A stretch of 64,000 nt of DNA from Paenibacillus sp. PK3_47 (GCF_023520895.1 NZ_CP026029.1:2542001-2606000); one strand, 5' to 3'; counted from the stretch's first letter, positions 17,798-27,469 are shown. Made by a program: numbers and translations. The notes: generated by a model from the sequence alone, not told the origin.

Positions 17798-18562
17798 ATG
17801 AAGCCTATTCAGAGGAAAATGATTCAGCTGCCTAGCGGCCGCCTGGAGTACGCCTGCTCGGGTGAAGGAGCGCCTGCCGTTATTCTGATCAACGGGGGAA
17901 GCGGTCCGATTGAAGGATGGTATAACGTGTTCCACGAACTGGCCGGGGATACCTCCGTTTTAGCCTATAACCGGTTCGGGGTTGGAAAAAGCGGCAAGCC
18001 TTCAGGGCCCCAGCACGGTCAGGCTGTCCTGGACACGCTTAGAGAGCTGCTTCAGGCAGCAGGAGTCCGTCCGCCTTATCTGCTTTCAGGCCACTCCTTG
18101 GGAGGACTGTACGCAAATCTGTTTGCCCGGAAGTATCCCGGTGAAACCGCCGGGTTAGTCCTGCTTGAAGCCAGCCACCCGCAGGACTTGCTTATCAATG
18201 ACACCCAGAACGGATTCATCCGGACCCTGAACCGGCTGCTCCGGACAGTTGACCGCCTCTCCCCGCACAAAAAATGGGGCGAAGTTAACTTTGTAGAGGA
18301 TACGGTCCGGCAGATCGGGGAGGCCGGCCCGTTCCCGGATATCCCGCTGGTGGTAGTCGCCGGAAGCAAAAAACCGCCGATGATGCCGGAGCAGGCCTAC
18401 CGTCTAAGAACTGCCCATCAGCAGGACTTCCTGCAGCTTAGCAGCCAGAGCCGACTTATCACTGCTTCCCGCAGCGGACATTTTCCTCAGCTCTCCGAGC
18501 CTGAAATTGTTATACAGGCCGTTAAGGAGTGTCTTGCCATGGTGAGACATCACCAGAATTAG
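17798..18562 (+). CDS. Alpha/beta hydrolase
   Basis: A 254-residue protein with the oxyanion strand VILINGGSGPIEGW, nucleophile elbow GHSLGG (Ser), a strand VVVAGSKKPP near the acid, and a catalytic His in SRSGHFPQLSEP. It follows the M23 lipoprotein by 26 bp and is likely co-transcribed. There is no signal peptide. The substrate is unknown. It is not closely similar to the hydrolase at 13102-13914 beyond the fold motifs. Confidence 0.85.
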   Translation: MKPIQRKMIQLPSGRLEYACSGEGAPAVILINGGSGPIEGWYNVFHELAGDTSVLAYNRFGVGKSGKPSGPQHGQAVLDTLRELLQAAGVRPPYLLSGHSLGGLYANLFARKYPGETAGLVLLEASHPQDLLINDTQNGFIRTLNRLLRTVDRLSPHKKWGEVNFVEDTVRQIGEAGPFPDIPLVVVAGSKKPPMMPEQAYRLRTAHQQDFLQLSSQSRLITASRSGHFPQLSEPEIVIQAVKECLAMVRHHQN

Positions 18563-18594
18563 AATCTGGCCGGATCGCGGTCAATAATTACTGC

Positions 18595-18625
18595 AAAAAA
18601 GCCTTTGCTCCTGGAGCAAAGGCTT
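18595..18625 (-). terminator. Terminator of the GT8 gene
   Basis: On the minus strand a stem of about 12 bp (AAGCCTTTGCTC / GAGCAAAGGCTT) runs directly into six T. A second GC-rich hairpin at about 18651-18685 lies between it and the stop codon. Confidence 0.8.
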
Positions 18626-18694
18626 GAGTACCGCGTATACTGTACAATCAGCAGCGGTCCGCCCGGATAACCGGGCAGGCCGCTCTGCATTCTC

Positions 18695-19993
18695 TTACGC
18701 CGTACGTCTTACACGGTGGATTTTTTTGACAGGCACAGCTTTTTTCCGGGCATGAAGCTTCTTCCTTCTGATCAGCGCCAGTCTTTTTCTGGCCGCCAGC
18801 AGCGCCCTTCTTCTTTTTACATACCGGCGTTTAATCAGTTTGATGCGCTTTTTGGTACGGTATTTCGCACGCAGGGCTTTTTTGCGTCTCAGCTTCAGCT
18901 TCAGTTTTCTCCGCAGCCGCAGTTTCTTTCTTAATCTCAGCAATCTGCGCAGCCGTGAGCTGCGGTGCTTGCGTCTATGCGGCTTCACCTTCACCGGAGT
19001 GCTCTCCAGGACAGGCGGCACGATTTCCGGAGCAGCAGCTGTGAACTGGGGCAAAAGAGGCGGCGGCAGAATAACCGGTTCCTGAAACGGCGGCGGCGGG
19101 GTGTCTACATGCTGAATTTCCGGTACAGGCGGCGGCTCATACGCTTCTTCCGGCTGCACAGGGGGCGGATCAAATACGATATTGACCTGCTCCGGCTCGG
19201 AAGCCTGCTCCTGCACCACTTCCCTCGCCCATGGCGTCATCGCAAGGAATTTATAATACAGCCAGGCTGCCGGAGAATCGGAATCCCACCATTTATTGTC
19301 TCCGGCGAAATGGACGATTTTATTATCCAAATCGAGATCGGAATGAGCGAACGTGTTATAACGTAAATCCAGCTGCAGATAGTTGGAGCTGTAGATCGCG
19401 TTCAGGACATCCTGGTCAGGCATCGTGACGGTCGGGAAATGACGGAGGAAAGCCAGCATTTCTTCATACCAGGTCTGTTTGGCACGGATATTATCCAGAT
19501 GAAACAGAATAACTCCTGAGTTAAAATACAGCTCCGCACTCAGCCCCAGCGAAACGAAGTACTCCATCAGATTCTGGCCCTGGTCGATGACTGCACCCAG
19601 ATAGCGGTCCCCCAGATCAATGCTCCACAGTTCGTTAATATCCATATTGACCAGAATGTCGCAGTCCAGATAAATAACCTTTTCCGAGTGGATAAACAGC
19701 GGCAGCAGCAGCCGGTACATGCTCGCCATCGTCCAGAAGTTGATTTTATGCACGCCCGATGCCACTTCATACAAATCGTGGGGAACCGTAACATGATAAA
19801 AGTGGATGTTATGCCCGAATGAATCGGTCAGCTGGTTAAGCTTTAGTTTGTTCTCTTCACTGACGGAATCGTCATGTACAATGTGTACATTGATTTTATG
19901 TGCGGTATTGGCGAAGACCGAGGCCAGCACAACCCCCGCATGCTCCGTATAGCTTCCGTCCTTATCGTTGATCGTCAGAACCAACTCAATCAT
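18695..19993 (-). CDS. GT8-family glycosyltransferase with a Pro-rich linker and a very basic tail
   Basis: ATG 19993 (AGGTGAT 8 bases upstream) is preferred over TTG 19999, giving 432 residues. Residues 1 to about 258 form a GT8 domain: VLTINDKDGSYTEHAGV start, metal-binding DCD in VIYLDCDILVN, YFNSGVILF, MPDQDVLNAIY, VHFAGDNKWW. A Pro-rich linker (about 268-335: PPPVQPEE, DTPPPPFQEP, LPPPLLPQF) follows. The last 99 residues hold 52 Lys/Arg and no Asp or Glu. The tail may bind anionic wall polymer, spore surface or nucleic acid; that is inference. The neighbouring nucleotidyltransferase could supply sugar nucleotide. Confidence 0.88.
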   Translation of the reverse strand: MIELVLTINDKDGSYTEHAGVVLASVFANTAHKINVHIVHDDSVSEENKLKLNQLTDSFGHNIHFYHVTVPHDLYEVASGVHKINFWTMASMYRLLLPLFIHSEKVIYLDCDILVNMDINELWSIDLGDRYLGAVIDQGQNLMEYFVSLGLSAELYFNSGVILFHLDNIRAKQTWYEEMLAFLRHFPTVTMPDQDVLNAIYSSNYLQLDLRYNTFAHSDLDLDNKIVHFAGDNKWWDSDSPAAWLYYKFLAMTPWAREVVQEQASEPEQVNIVFDPPPVQPEEAYEPPPVPEIQHVDTPPPPFQEPVILPPPLLPQFTAAAPEIVPPVLESTPVKVKPHRRKHRSSRLRRLLRLRKKLRLRRKLKLKLRRKKALRAKYRTKKRIKLIKRRYVKRRRALLAARKRLALIRRKKLHARKKAVPVKKIHRVRRTA

Positions 19994-20113
19994 TCTCAAG
20001 GATCACCTACCCTTAAAATTGTACTGCTGCATAGTTACCTGATGCATTTGACTACTTTAAGTGTATGTTTACCCTGATAACTGGATTGGACTATTCCCCA
20101 GTGGGCAGACGAT

Positions 20114-21154
20114 TTATTTTGTATCCTCTTCCGCTCCGGCACTCATTCTTGTAACAGATGCCCGGTCTCCCAGAATATGGCGGGCAGGCTGCTCCTGGAT
20201 TTCCTGCTCCTGCAGCTGCACCTGGGATCCGAATATACTATCCTCTGCGTGAATTCGGGACAAGCGCACCCGGTCGGTCAGAATACTGTTGGACAATAGG
20301 CTGTCCTCAACCACACTGTCCGGGCCAATATACACATAAGGGCCGACTGTACTGTTCGTTACCCGGGCGCTCGGATCGATCTTAACGGGAGGAATCCACC
20401 GGACAGAAGGATCCATGCCGGCAGGCGCTGCCAGATTCAGCGGGTCATGCTCCATCTTGTAGCGGTTCGCGGCAAGCCAGCGTTCATGGGTCCCGATATC
20501 AAAGAAAGGCGCTGCAGCAATGCTGTAGGTAACCTGTCCGCCGTCTGAGATTAACATTTGAATCGCATCCGTCAATTCATATTCCCCGCGCGCTGATGGA
20601 GCGAGCCGCTTAATTGCCGGCCAGATGGCTGAAGTCAATGCATATACACCGACAATCGCCAGGTCTGACTTGGGCTCGCGCGGCTTCTCCTCCAGCCCTG
20701 TAATCTGCCCGCCCTCAATAGCCGCAACTCCAAACTGGCGGGGGTCCTTGACCTGCTGCAGCAGGATGGAAGCCGCAGACTTGTCTGCCTGCAGAGATTC
20801 AATCAGCGGTTCCAGCTCCCCCTCATACAGATTATCACCAAGCATCAATACGAAGGGAGAGTCTTCCATGAAATCCTCTGCGCTTTGGACAGCATGGGCC
20901 AGTCCCTTGGCTTCATTTTGCAGCAGGTAGGTTACCGAGACGTCCCACCGCTTCCCGTCCCCTATCATTTCCCGGATCTCTCCCTGCGATGGATTGACTA
21001 CGATTCCAATATCACGAATTCCGGCAGCAGCAAGCTTTTTGATAATAGAGACAATGATTAATTCCCCATTAACCGGCAGCATGCACTTTGGCCTGGTGTA
21101 GGTCGAAGGCTGCAATCTCGTTCCCCTGCCGGCGCACAAGACTAATCCTTTCAT
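20114..21154 (-). CDS. Sugar-phosphate nucleotidyltransferase (RmlA/StrD-like, long form)
   Basis: A 346-residue enzyme. The N-terminal signature GLVLCAGRGTRLQPSTYTRPKCMLPV binds the NTP and is followed by GLAHAVQSA, LMLGDNLYEG (metal Asp), GLEEKPREP and FFDIGTHERWLAANR. The C-terminal 100 residues form a left-handed beta-helix (VTNSTVGPYVYIGPDSVVED, SLLSNSILTD). This layout fits the long glucose-1-phosphate thymidylyltransferase type, but UTP use cannot be excluded. AGGAGGGACG precedes the ATG. It lies 120 bp upstream of the GT8 gene on the same strand. Confidence 0.88.
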   Translation of the reverse strand: MKGLVLCAGRGTRLQPSTYTRPKCMLPVNGELIIVSIIKKLAAAGIRDIGIVVNPSQGEIREMIGDGKRWDVSVTYLLQNEAKGLAHAVQSAEDFMEDSPFVLMLGDNLYEGELEPLIESLQADKSAASILLQQVKDPRQFGVAAIEGGQITGLEEKPREPKSDLAIVGVYALTSAIWPAIKRLAPSARGEYELTDAIQMLISDGGQVTYSIAAAPFFDIGTHERWLAANRYKMEHDPLNLAAPAGMDPSVRWIPPVKIDPSARVTNSTVGPYVYIGPDSVVEDSLLSNSILTDRVRLSRIHAEDSIFGSQVQLQEQEIQEQPARHILGDRASVTRMSAGAEEDTK

Positions 21155-21305
21155 AAACGTCCCTCCTGCTCTTAAAATCTTAAAGCGCTGGACACATTAT
21201 CCATGTGTTCTTTTTATTTTATGCACAAGCTGTAAGGGGGCTTGGGTATATATTGGACAGCAATAACCTATTAATATATTCAGTGATAGGATTGCAGAAA
21301 TCCGG

Positions 21306-21345
21306 AAAAAAAAACCAAATAACCCATCGACGGAGTCGGTGGGTT
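21306..21345 (-). terminator. Terminator of the EAL gene
   Basis: On the minus strand AACCCACCGAC / GTCGATGGGTT (one wobble) with a 3-nt loop is followed by ATTTGG and then eight T, 20 bp past the stop at 21366. Confidence 0.75.
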
Positions 21346-21365
21346 ACGCAGCTTTCACAGAGAGC

Positions 21366-22667
21366 TTATGAAGGGAAAAACTTATGCTCAAACGTATCGC
21401 TGTCAACCGGCTTGGAGAACAGGTAGCCCTGGCCTGAATCACATTCCAGATCCCTCAGCAGCTTCAGCTGTTCTATAGTCTCCACGCCCTCACCCACCAC
21501 TTCAAGACCGAAGCGGCGGCCCAGCATAATAATGGCCGAGATGATCTTCTTCTGCTGCTTCAGATTACGGTTAAGGAAGCTGCGGTCAATCTTCAGGCAG
21601 TCTGCCGGAAATAACTCCAGATACTGTACAGAGGTATAGCCTCTGCCGAAATCGTCGATGGAAATGCTTACCCCATAGGTCTTCACTTCCTGCAGCAGCG
21701 GCACTGCTTCTTTCATATTTCGCACCATGGCGCTCTCGGTAATCTCCAGCTCCAGAAAGGCACCGTCCAGATTATGCTGCTGCAGCGCTGCAGAGACAGC
21801 GTCAATCAGACCGGGCTGCAGCTGATGCGGGGATACATTGACTGACATGCGGAAGGGCTGCTGCTGGCGCAGGCTCCAGAATCTGGCCTGACGGCAGGCC
21901 TCCTCCAGTACCCAGCGGCCCAGATCATCAATCAGTCCGCTCTTCTCGGCCAGCTCAATGAACCGGTTAGGCATAATCCGTCCGTACTGCGGATGGTCCC
22001 AGCGCACCAAAGCTTCCATACCTTTGAGCCCTCCGCTCAGCAGATCGATCCGCGGCTGATAGAACAGCACCAGTTCGTTCCGCTCAATGGCCTGCTTCAG
22101 ATCGCTCCCATGTAATTGGGGTTCTTCATCTGCGTCTTTCTTCTCCTGCTCATACAGAATAAAACGCTCCTGGGAGCCTGGAGCAACTTCATTCATCGCC
22201 TGCTCCGCCTGGGCCAGAATAGTGATCCAGGAATTTCCCAGCTCTGCAGCAATGGAAGCTCCGACACGGACGGTCAATTCGTACCTGGTTCCCTTGAGTA
22301 CATACTCCCCTGTAAGAATGGTTGTCAGCAATCTGGCGATTCCACTGACCGTCTGCACTTCCGTCTCCCGGCAGACGATGATCATCCGGTTGCCGTCGGC
22401 CTTATACTTGCAGCTTGTATTGTCGAGCAGAGGAGACAACCGGCTGCCGGCTATCCGCAACAGCCCGTCTCTTGTATCCTTGCCTTCCTGGCGGACAATC
22501 TCCGCCAGCTGGTCAAAACTTAAGGAGAGAATAGAAAACGTCATAAAATTACTGCCATACGTCTCCCAAAGCTCGGGCCAGCCCATCAGCTCCGAAGGGG
22601 GCGGTTCCACCGGACAAGCTGCCATCTCCGGCAGTACTGACTGTATAAAATCATTGTTTCCAGACAT
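21366..22667 (-). CDS. EAL-domain c-di-GMP phosphodiesterase with a degenerate GGDEF-like domain
   Basis: The 433-residue protein has a degenerate diguanylate-cyclase-like region at about 40-170 (no GGDEF motif) and a C-terminal EAL domain from about 185. Catalytic and metal-binding residues appear intact: the EAL motif in GMEALVRWDHP, NVSPHQL, LELEITES, the DD pair in SIDDFGRGYTS, LKIDRSF, VVGEGVET and GQGYLFSKP. A soluble, active phosphodiesterase is predicted. GGAGGTG precedes the ATG. It is last in a minus-strand run of signalling genes (to 28505), each with its own gap. Confidence 0.9.
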   Translation of the reverse strand: MSGNNDFIQSVLPEMAACPVEPPPSELMGWPELWETYGSNFMTFSILSLSFDQLAEIVRQEGKDTRDGLLRIAGSRLSPLLDNTSCKYKADGNRMIIVCRETEVQTVSGIARLLTTILTGEYVLKGTRYELTVRVGASIAAELGNSWITILAQAEQAMNEVAPGSQERFILYEQEKKDADEEPQLHGSDLKQAIERNELVLFYQPRIDLLSGGLKGMEALVRWDHPQYGRIMPNRFIELAEKSGLIDDLGRWVLEEACRQARFWSLRQQQPFRMSVNVSPHQLQPGLIDAVSAALQQHNLDGAFLELEITESAMVRNMKEAVPLLQEVKTYGVSISIDDFGRGYTSVQYLELFPADCLKIDRSFLNRNLKQQKKIISAIIMLGRRFGLEVVGEGVETIEQLKLLRDLECDSGQGYLFSKPVDSDTFEHKFFPS

Positions 22668-22883
22668 CGCTTAACACCTCCATGGATTACGGAATGGCTG
22701 CGGCAGATACAGCACTTGCATGCCTTCTTCCTGCTGATGCTGCATACAGGTTCCATATGATGCTTTATGCTATAACAGGGCTGCCATGGAGGCCAGTTCA
22801 ATCTTTTTATACAAAAATTTCAGGTCCAGACCGTCCGGAAGTCCCGGAATTATAAAACTTTCAAACCATTTTGGGTTTAGCTC

Positions 22884-24896
22884 TCACTCTGCTATGGTCT
22901 CCCACAGATCCTCAATCTCCACAGAAAGCGCTCTGGAAATGGAAGCAGCCGTAGTGTACTGCGGCTTTATAATTTTGCCGGTCCGGAGGTTGGAAATGGT
23001 AGCCAGGGAGAGACCGCTCCGCGCCGCCAGCTCTGAGGTGTTGATATCCAGCTCAGCCATAATAATACGCAAATTCCGTCCCGGGTCAGGATTGCCGGAT
23101 CTTCTTCCTTTTGCCGACTCTTCTTTTAAAGTCAGGAGAACCGTTCTGCTCTCTGCCCCGTATGCTGTCCCTGTAATCGTGACTTCCTTCATTCCCGGAG
23201 CTGTCAGCCTCACCCCGCTTAGCGTAAAGGAAGGGTTGCCTGTCAGCGTCAGCTCTGCAATCTGTCCGGCAATCTTCTCTCCGGTTTCCGGTGAAAAAAT
23301 GGCCCGCCATACGAAATCGCATCCCATGTCATCAATAGACAGCAGCCTGCGCATCGCCTGATTGATGTAGGTGAAAGATGCTTCGGTCTCACCCGTATCA
23401 TCAAAAGCCAACAGAGCCATTGCATTCGTCGCACTGTCCATCAGAAGGCGTTCACTGCTGTGGCTCGGTGCGGTCTGGATCATATCGTTAACCAGCTGAA
23501 GCAGGATATGCACATTTACTACAGTACCCTCTTCCGTAGTATAGCCGGGTGAGAAGGTGGCAATGACCGGAACATGTCCGAGCTGCCGGTCTTTGACTGT
23601 CAGCTGATGGTGACTTACATTCCCCTCTAATGCCAGGGTGATTCCGCCATCCAGCAACTGCTGGCAACCGGGATCGATAATTTCCGGCGCATACTGTTTT
23701 ACACCATCGGGAGGAAATAAGGTCTGAAACTGGAGATTCGTGTATATAATTTGCTGCGTATTCGCTTCTACTACAAACATAGGAAAAGGTACCTCTTCCA
23801 CAAAATCATAAGAAGGGAATGTTTCACTTACAGGCTTGAGCATGCAGTTAACGGATATCACCTTATCGTTGAACATTACAGACATTCCATACAGCTCTGC
23901 AGTGATCTCGTCGCCCTGCCGGCTGATAAATCTCAGCTTTTCTTTCTGCATTTGGCCTGTACGGACATTTCTCATGAATTCAATCAGGGTAAGCAGATCC
24001 TGCGGAGAGACCAGCTCCGCCAGCATCCGGTTAACCAGCTGTTCATCGGGATACCCCAGCATCAGCCCGATCCGTTCGTCAGCCTTGATAATTTCTCCCG
24101 AGCTGCTGAGGACAAGCATAGCTTCCGTCTCGTCGTCCATTAAAGACTGGTACATAATACTGCGCAGCCGTTCCTTATAGAATCCCCTCTGTTTCAGCAG
24201 GAAATTGGCAAATAGAATAATTGTGATCAGCTCTACCATAAACAGAGCCATATGTAATAGGGGGATTTCAAGCTGTGAAGGTTCAGCAGAGCCGTCTGCG
24301 ACAATAACCGGCTTAACGGTCAGCATGCTGACTATACGAAGTACAACAAGTCCAAGGCTTGCTATCAAAGCAGCCGCTACCCGGATGCCTGAAGTCTTCG
24401 GATGAAGGCTGTATTTATGAATAAGACGGACTACACTTAGTGCACCAAAGTATACGCCTGCGGCAATACAAGCCATCATAATCCTGTTAACTTCCAGCGT
24501 ACCGCGAAACTCAAGGCTGTAGAAGCTGCCGAAATTAACTGCAAGGAAACCCAGCGTAAAAGACAGGATAACCAGCTGTTTGTACACCGGATGGTTATAG
24601 TTGCGCTTGTACAGCAGCCAGATTCCCGTATAGAACAGGATAAAGGTTAATGCCGCCACAGCAGTCATCCTGAATATGTTCATATATGATGGAGCACCGG
24701 CGAAGCCCAGCAGTTGAATGGTGAATACGGTCTGCAGACCCAGACTGACCGTAACTGCACTCAGAACAAACCATCTTTTTTTGTTGTTCCGGAGAATATG
24801 ATAGTGATCCGTGAAGTCCAGCGTCATTATAAAGACAATAAAGCTGAGGATAATTCCCATGTAAAAGTGAGCACTCTGCCCTAACAGGTTGTCCAT
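22884..24896 (-). CDS. Polytopic membrane regulator: about seven helices, PAS-like domains, C-terminal XRE-type HTH
   Basis: ATG 24896 (AGGAG 8 bases upstream) is chosen over TTG 24926; 670 residues. About 1-245 holds seven hydrophobic helices (YMGIILSFIVFIMTL ... LFMVELITIILFANFLL). Residues about 255-370 form a PAS domain (AMLVLSSSGEIIKADERIGLMLGYPDEQL); further PAS-like segments follow (PMFVVEANTQQIIYTNLQF and SFTYINQAMRRLLSID). The last 60 residues form an XRE-like HTH (LRIIMAELDINTSELAARSG, LSLATISNLRTGKIIKPQ, ISRALSVEIEDLWETI). A membrane-bound one-component transcription regulator is inferred. The pairing of a 7TM module and PAS with an XRE HTH in one chain is uncommon. Confidence 0.82.
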   Translation of the reverse strand: MDNLLGQSAHFYMGIILSFIVFIMTLDFTDHYHILRNNKKRWFVLSAVTVSLGLQTVFTIQLLGFAGAPSYMNIFRMTAVAALTFILFYTGIWLLYKRNYNHPVYKQLVILSFTLGFLAVNFGSFYSLEFRGTLEVNRIMMACIAAGVYFGALSVVRLIHKYSLHPKTSGIRVAAALIASLGLVVLRIVSMLTVKPVIVADGSAEPSQLEIPLLHMALFMVELITIILFANFLLKQRGFYKERLRSIMYQSLMDDETEAMLVLSSSGEIIKADERIGLMLGYPDEQLVNRMLAELVSPQDLLTLIEFMRNVRTGQMQKEKLRFISRQGDEITAELYGMSVMFNDKVISVNCMLKPVSETFPSYDFVEEVPFPMFVVEANTQQIIYTNLQFQTLFPPDGVKQYAPEIIDPGCQQLLDGGITLALEGNVSHHQLTVKDRQLGHVPVIATFSPGYTTEEGTVVNVHILLQLVNDMIQTAPSHSSERLLMDSATNAMALLAFDDTGETEASFTYINQAMRRLLSIDDMGCDFVWRAIFSPETGEKIAGQIAELTLTGNPSFTLSGVRLTAPGMKEVTITGTAYGAESRTVLLTLKEESAKGRRSGNPDPGRNLRIIMAELDINTSELAARSGLSLATISNLRTGKIIKPQYTTAASISRALSVEIEDLWETIAE

Positions 24897-25039
24897 TAAC
24901 ATATCTCCTATCATTAGATATTCCAATCCAATTAAGGATATATATTTTTAACCTGTATGAAGAAGGTTTATATAGTAACCCATTCCTTAAAATGTATAAG
25001 ACAGAGGGAGTATATTCCTTAAAATTTAAATATGCCAAG

Positions 25040-27244
25040 CTAAATTTTATGATTATACACAAATGCTATCGCATTTGAACGGTCGCTGACTCCTAATTTA
25101 CTAAAGATGTTGGTTACATGATTCTTGACCGTATGTTCGCTGATAAACAGGGCTTTGGCAATCTCCTTGTTATTCATAGCCTCAAGCATAAGCTTGAGAA
25201 TATCCTTCTCCCGCTGGGTGAACTTGCGGTCCTCGACTACCCGCTCAAAGACAAGCTCCCGGTTTTCCTGAAGCGCAGGTACTGCCTGGGGAGCTTTGAC
25301 CATAATGCTGTGCTGGACCACCTCCCGCTGCAGCATGAATCTGCGGAACTGCTTACTCAGCTCGTGATCATACCGGGACAGGTCTGCATACGGGTTCGTA
25401 TGATCAGTACGGGAATAGTTGAACGCAAGCGCGATTGTCTGTGCCTCCAGAGAACAGCGGGCCGGCTCCCCCGCTTTCAAGGCATCCTTAAGCAGCTGGT
25501 ATTCCTCAATAATCCCGATCTCCTTATCAAAAATATCGGGCAGGAGGCCGATGAACTGATGATCAATACAGGATAAAAGACAGCTTCGTATAAGAAGACC
25601 GGCTTCCTCCTCATCCATCTTTCTCCAATTGGCGTACTCCATAATTAAGCTTCGTGCTTTATGGAGTAACTCATCCGATTCAGGGCGCTTCAGGATCATT
25701 ACCGCACTCAGAAACTGGGCGATTTCATTTCTCATATCCTGCTTCTGTTCAAGATCATAAGCGGTCTGCAGGGCCAGTCCGCTGACCGCTTCAAGCATCT
25801 TGAGCATGCCCAGGTCAGGAGACTTTTGTCCTTCTCCGGCTACTTCGGCCAGCAGAACTGCATGGGTATTGGAGCCATAGCGGATGGGAACCTCCATAAA
25901 CTTTTTCCCTTTGTCCACACTTACCCTGTATCCGCTTTTGTCACCGTCCGGGCCAGACCATTGGCCGGACACCTCTGCCGAGAAATAGCGCTGTACGATC
26001 TCCTCCACCCGGCTGTTCCCTTCAGCCTGCTCTACTCCCCTTGCCGCCGTATGATACTGCCCGGAGTTCGCGCTGCGGTACACAATAAGCGAGGACTGCA
26101 GGTCATCAATCGTACTCAGGCTGGTATCGACAATTCTTGACAGCAGACCGGGAATTCCCTCTGATGCCTGGGCCGCAGCCGTGAGCTCAACCAGCGGCCT
26201 GTACATATTCAGCTGCCGTTCCTGCCTGGCGTAATCCAGATGTTTTCCGGCTGCCGCCACGTATTGGCTTAGATAATATTTTTCAAATTCGGCACGCGGC
26301 CTGATTTTCATCTCCTGACTGTTACCGCTGCAGGAGATCCCGAATAATAGCCCCACATTCCTTCCTCCGGAGGCAACGGGAAAGCAATATACAGCTTCGA
26401 GCTCCGGAACTCCCCGGTTCAGAAAGTAAATGGATCTGGGGTCACGTGAAGCCTCAAGCCACTGTGAAGACGTGCTGCGCAGCACGGATTGTCCCAGGAA
26501 GCCCTCACCGGCCCAAAAGGTAGCCTGCAGCAGCTCCTCAGAAGCAGCTCCGGTAATATCAGTGATCATATATTTCCCCGGACTCTTCTCCACGGCAATT
26601 CCATAAATATCAGCCAGTTCGCTGGCGGCCAAAAATGCCCGGATTTCCTGATCAAATGCCAGGCCGGCATGTACGGATACAGGAGGCGCACCATTCAGGA
26701 CGTCAACGGCAGCAGATATATTCTGTTCCTGGTAGTGGGCCTTCATGATTTGGTGAATCATGTCCCTCAGCTTGACGATACGCTCCTGTATTTCCATAAT
26801 CTCAACGTATGATCTTTCAGGAGTAGATTCCAGTCTTCGCTGAACCAATTCAAGCTGCTCCGGGGCCAAAGCCGCCGCTTGCAGATTAATCAGCGGCTTT
26901 GTATGCTCCTGAACCAGAAAACCGGCCCATAAAAAATACTTAATACCGCTATTAGCCGATATCGGCGCGACAATTATTTTCATCCCGGGAATCCAGTCCT
27001 CATAAATCATAACAGCAGTCTGCTGCCTGAATCTCACAACAAGCTCCTTAAGCTCCTGTTCAATATACTGGATCGACATTGCCGAATAACGCCCCGGAAT
27101 GTTGTCATGAAGCAGTACCTCACCATGCATACTTGTGATTAACAGGTTCAGTCCAGTGGAGAGAGAATAGCTGTGCAGCAGCTCCTCAAGCAATACTGCG
27201 GTCTCGGTGCCTAATGCCCGGCTCTTGATATCAGTATCATTCAT
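25040..27244 (-). CDS. LuxR-type transcriptional regulator with a long GAF-like sensory region
   Basis: ATG 27244 (GGGGGAT upstream) gives 734 residues; a longer frame upstream lacks a ribosome binding site. The C-terminal 65 residues are a LuxR HTH (FTQREKDILKLMLEAMNNKE, IAKALFISEHTVKNHVTNIF, SKLGVSDRSNA). Upstream are one or two GAF-like domains (VYCFPVASGGRNVGLLFGI and SLIVYRSANSGQYHT, MEVPIRYGSNTHAVLLAEVAG). The first 180 residues resemble a sensory region found with GAF regulators. It sits between the PAS-XRE regulator and a degenerate EAL protein. The signal and targets are unknown. Confidence 0.85.
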   Translation of the reverse strand: MNDTDIKSRALGTETAVLLEELLHSYSLSTGLNLLITSMHGEVLLHDNIPGRYSAMSIQYIEQELKELVVRFRQQTAVMIYEDWIPGMKIIVAPISANSGIKYFLWAGFLVQEHTKPLINLQAAALAPEQLELVQRRLESTPERSYVEIMEIQERIVKLRDMIHQIMKAHYQEQNISAAVDVLNGAPPVSVHAGLAFDQEIRAFLAASELADIYGIAVEKSPGKYMITDITGAASEELLQATFWAGEGFLGQSVLRSTSSQWLEASRDPRSIYFLNRGVPELEAVYCFPVASGGRNVGLLFGISCSGNSQEMKIRPRAEFEKYYLSQYVAAAGKHLDYARQERQLNMYRPLVELTAAAQASEGIPGLLSRIVDTSLSTIDDLQSSLIVYRSANSGQYHTAARGVEQAEGNSRVEEIVQRYFSAEVSGQWSGPDGDKSGYRVSVDKGKKFMEVPIRYGSNTHAVLLAEVAGEGQKSPDLGMLKMLEAVSGLALQTAYDLEQKQDMRNEIAQFLSAVMILKRPESDELLHKARSLIMEYANWRKMDEEEAGLLIRSCLLSCIDHQFIGLLPDIFDKEIGIIEEYQLLKDALKAGEPARCSLEAQTIALAFNYSRTDHTNPYADLSRYDHELSKQFRRFMLQREVVQHSIMVKAPQAVPALQENRELVFERVVEDRKFTQREKDILKLMLEAMNNKEIAKALFISEHTVKNHVTNIFSKLGVSDRSNAIAFVYNHKI

Positions 27245-27380
27245 GTATGATCCCCCATAATAAATTGTAGTAAGACAAATGAAGAGGAGAGACTCCCTGC
27301 ATGGATGATTGCAGAAAAATGAAATATATTGATTAAGTATTTTATGTAATAACACCACCCTTTTATTTTATAGGAAAAGT

Positions 27381-27412
27381 CAAAAATCAGGAATCTATTC
27401 CTGTATTTTTTT
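27381..27412 (-). terminator. Terminator-like hairpin in the LuxR gene leader
   Basis: CAGGAA/TTCCTG flanked by A and T runs forms a hairpin read on the minus strand, ending in GATTTTTG. It lies downstream of the likely LuxR promoter (27441-27469) and 137 bp before the start codon. It may be an attenuator or only a weak terminator for the EAL gene upstream. Confidence 0.45.
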
Positions 27413-27440
27413 AGGTAAAAAATCCGGCACTAACAGGGGT

Positions 27441-27469
27441 TATATATCATACTATTGCATGGCTGCCAA
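27441..27469 (-). promoter_or_regulatory. Promoter of the LuxR-type gene
   Basis: On the minus strand TTGGCA (27469-27464) and TATATA (27446-27441) are exactly 17 bases apart. The untranslated leader would be about 190 nt. The remaining 27470-27599 is A/T-rich with nothing else recognisable. Confidence 0.55.
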
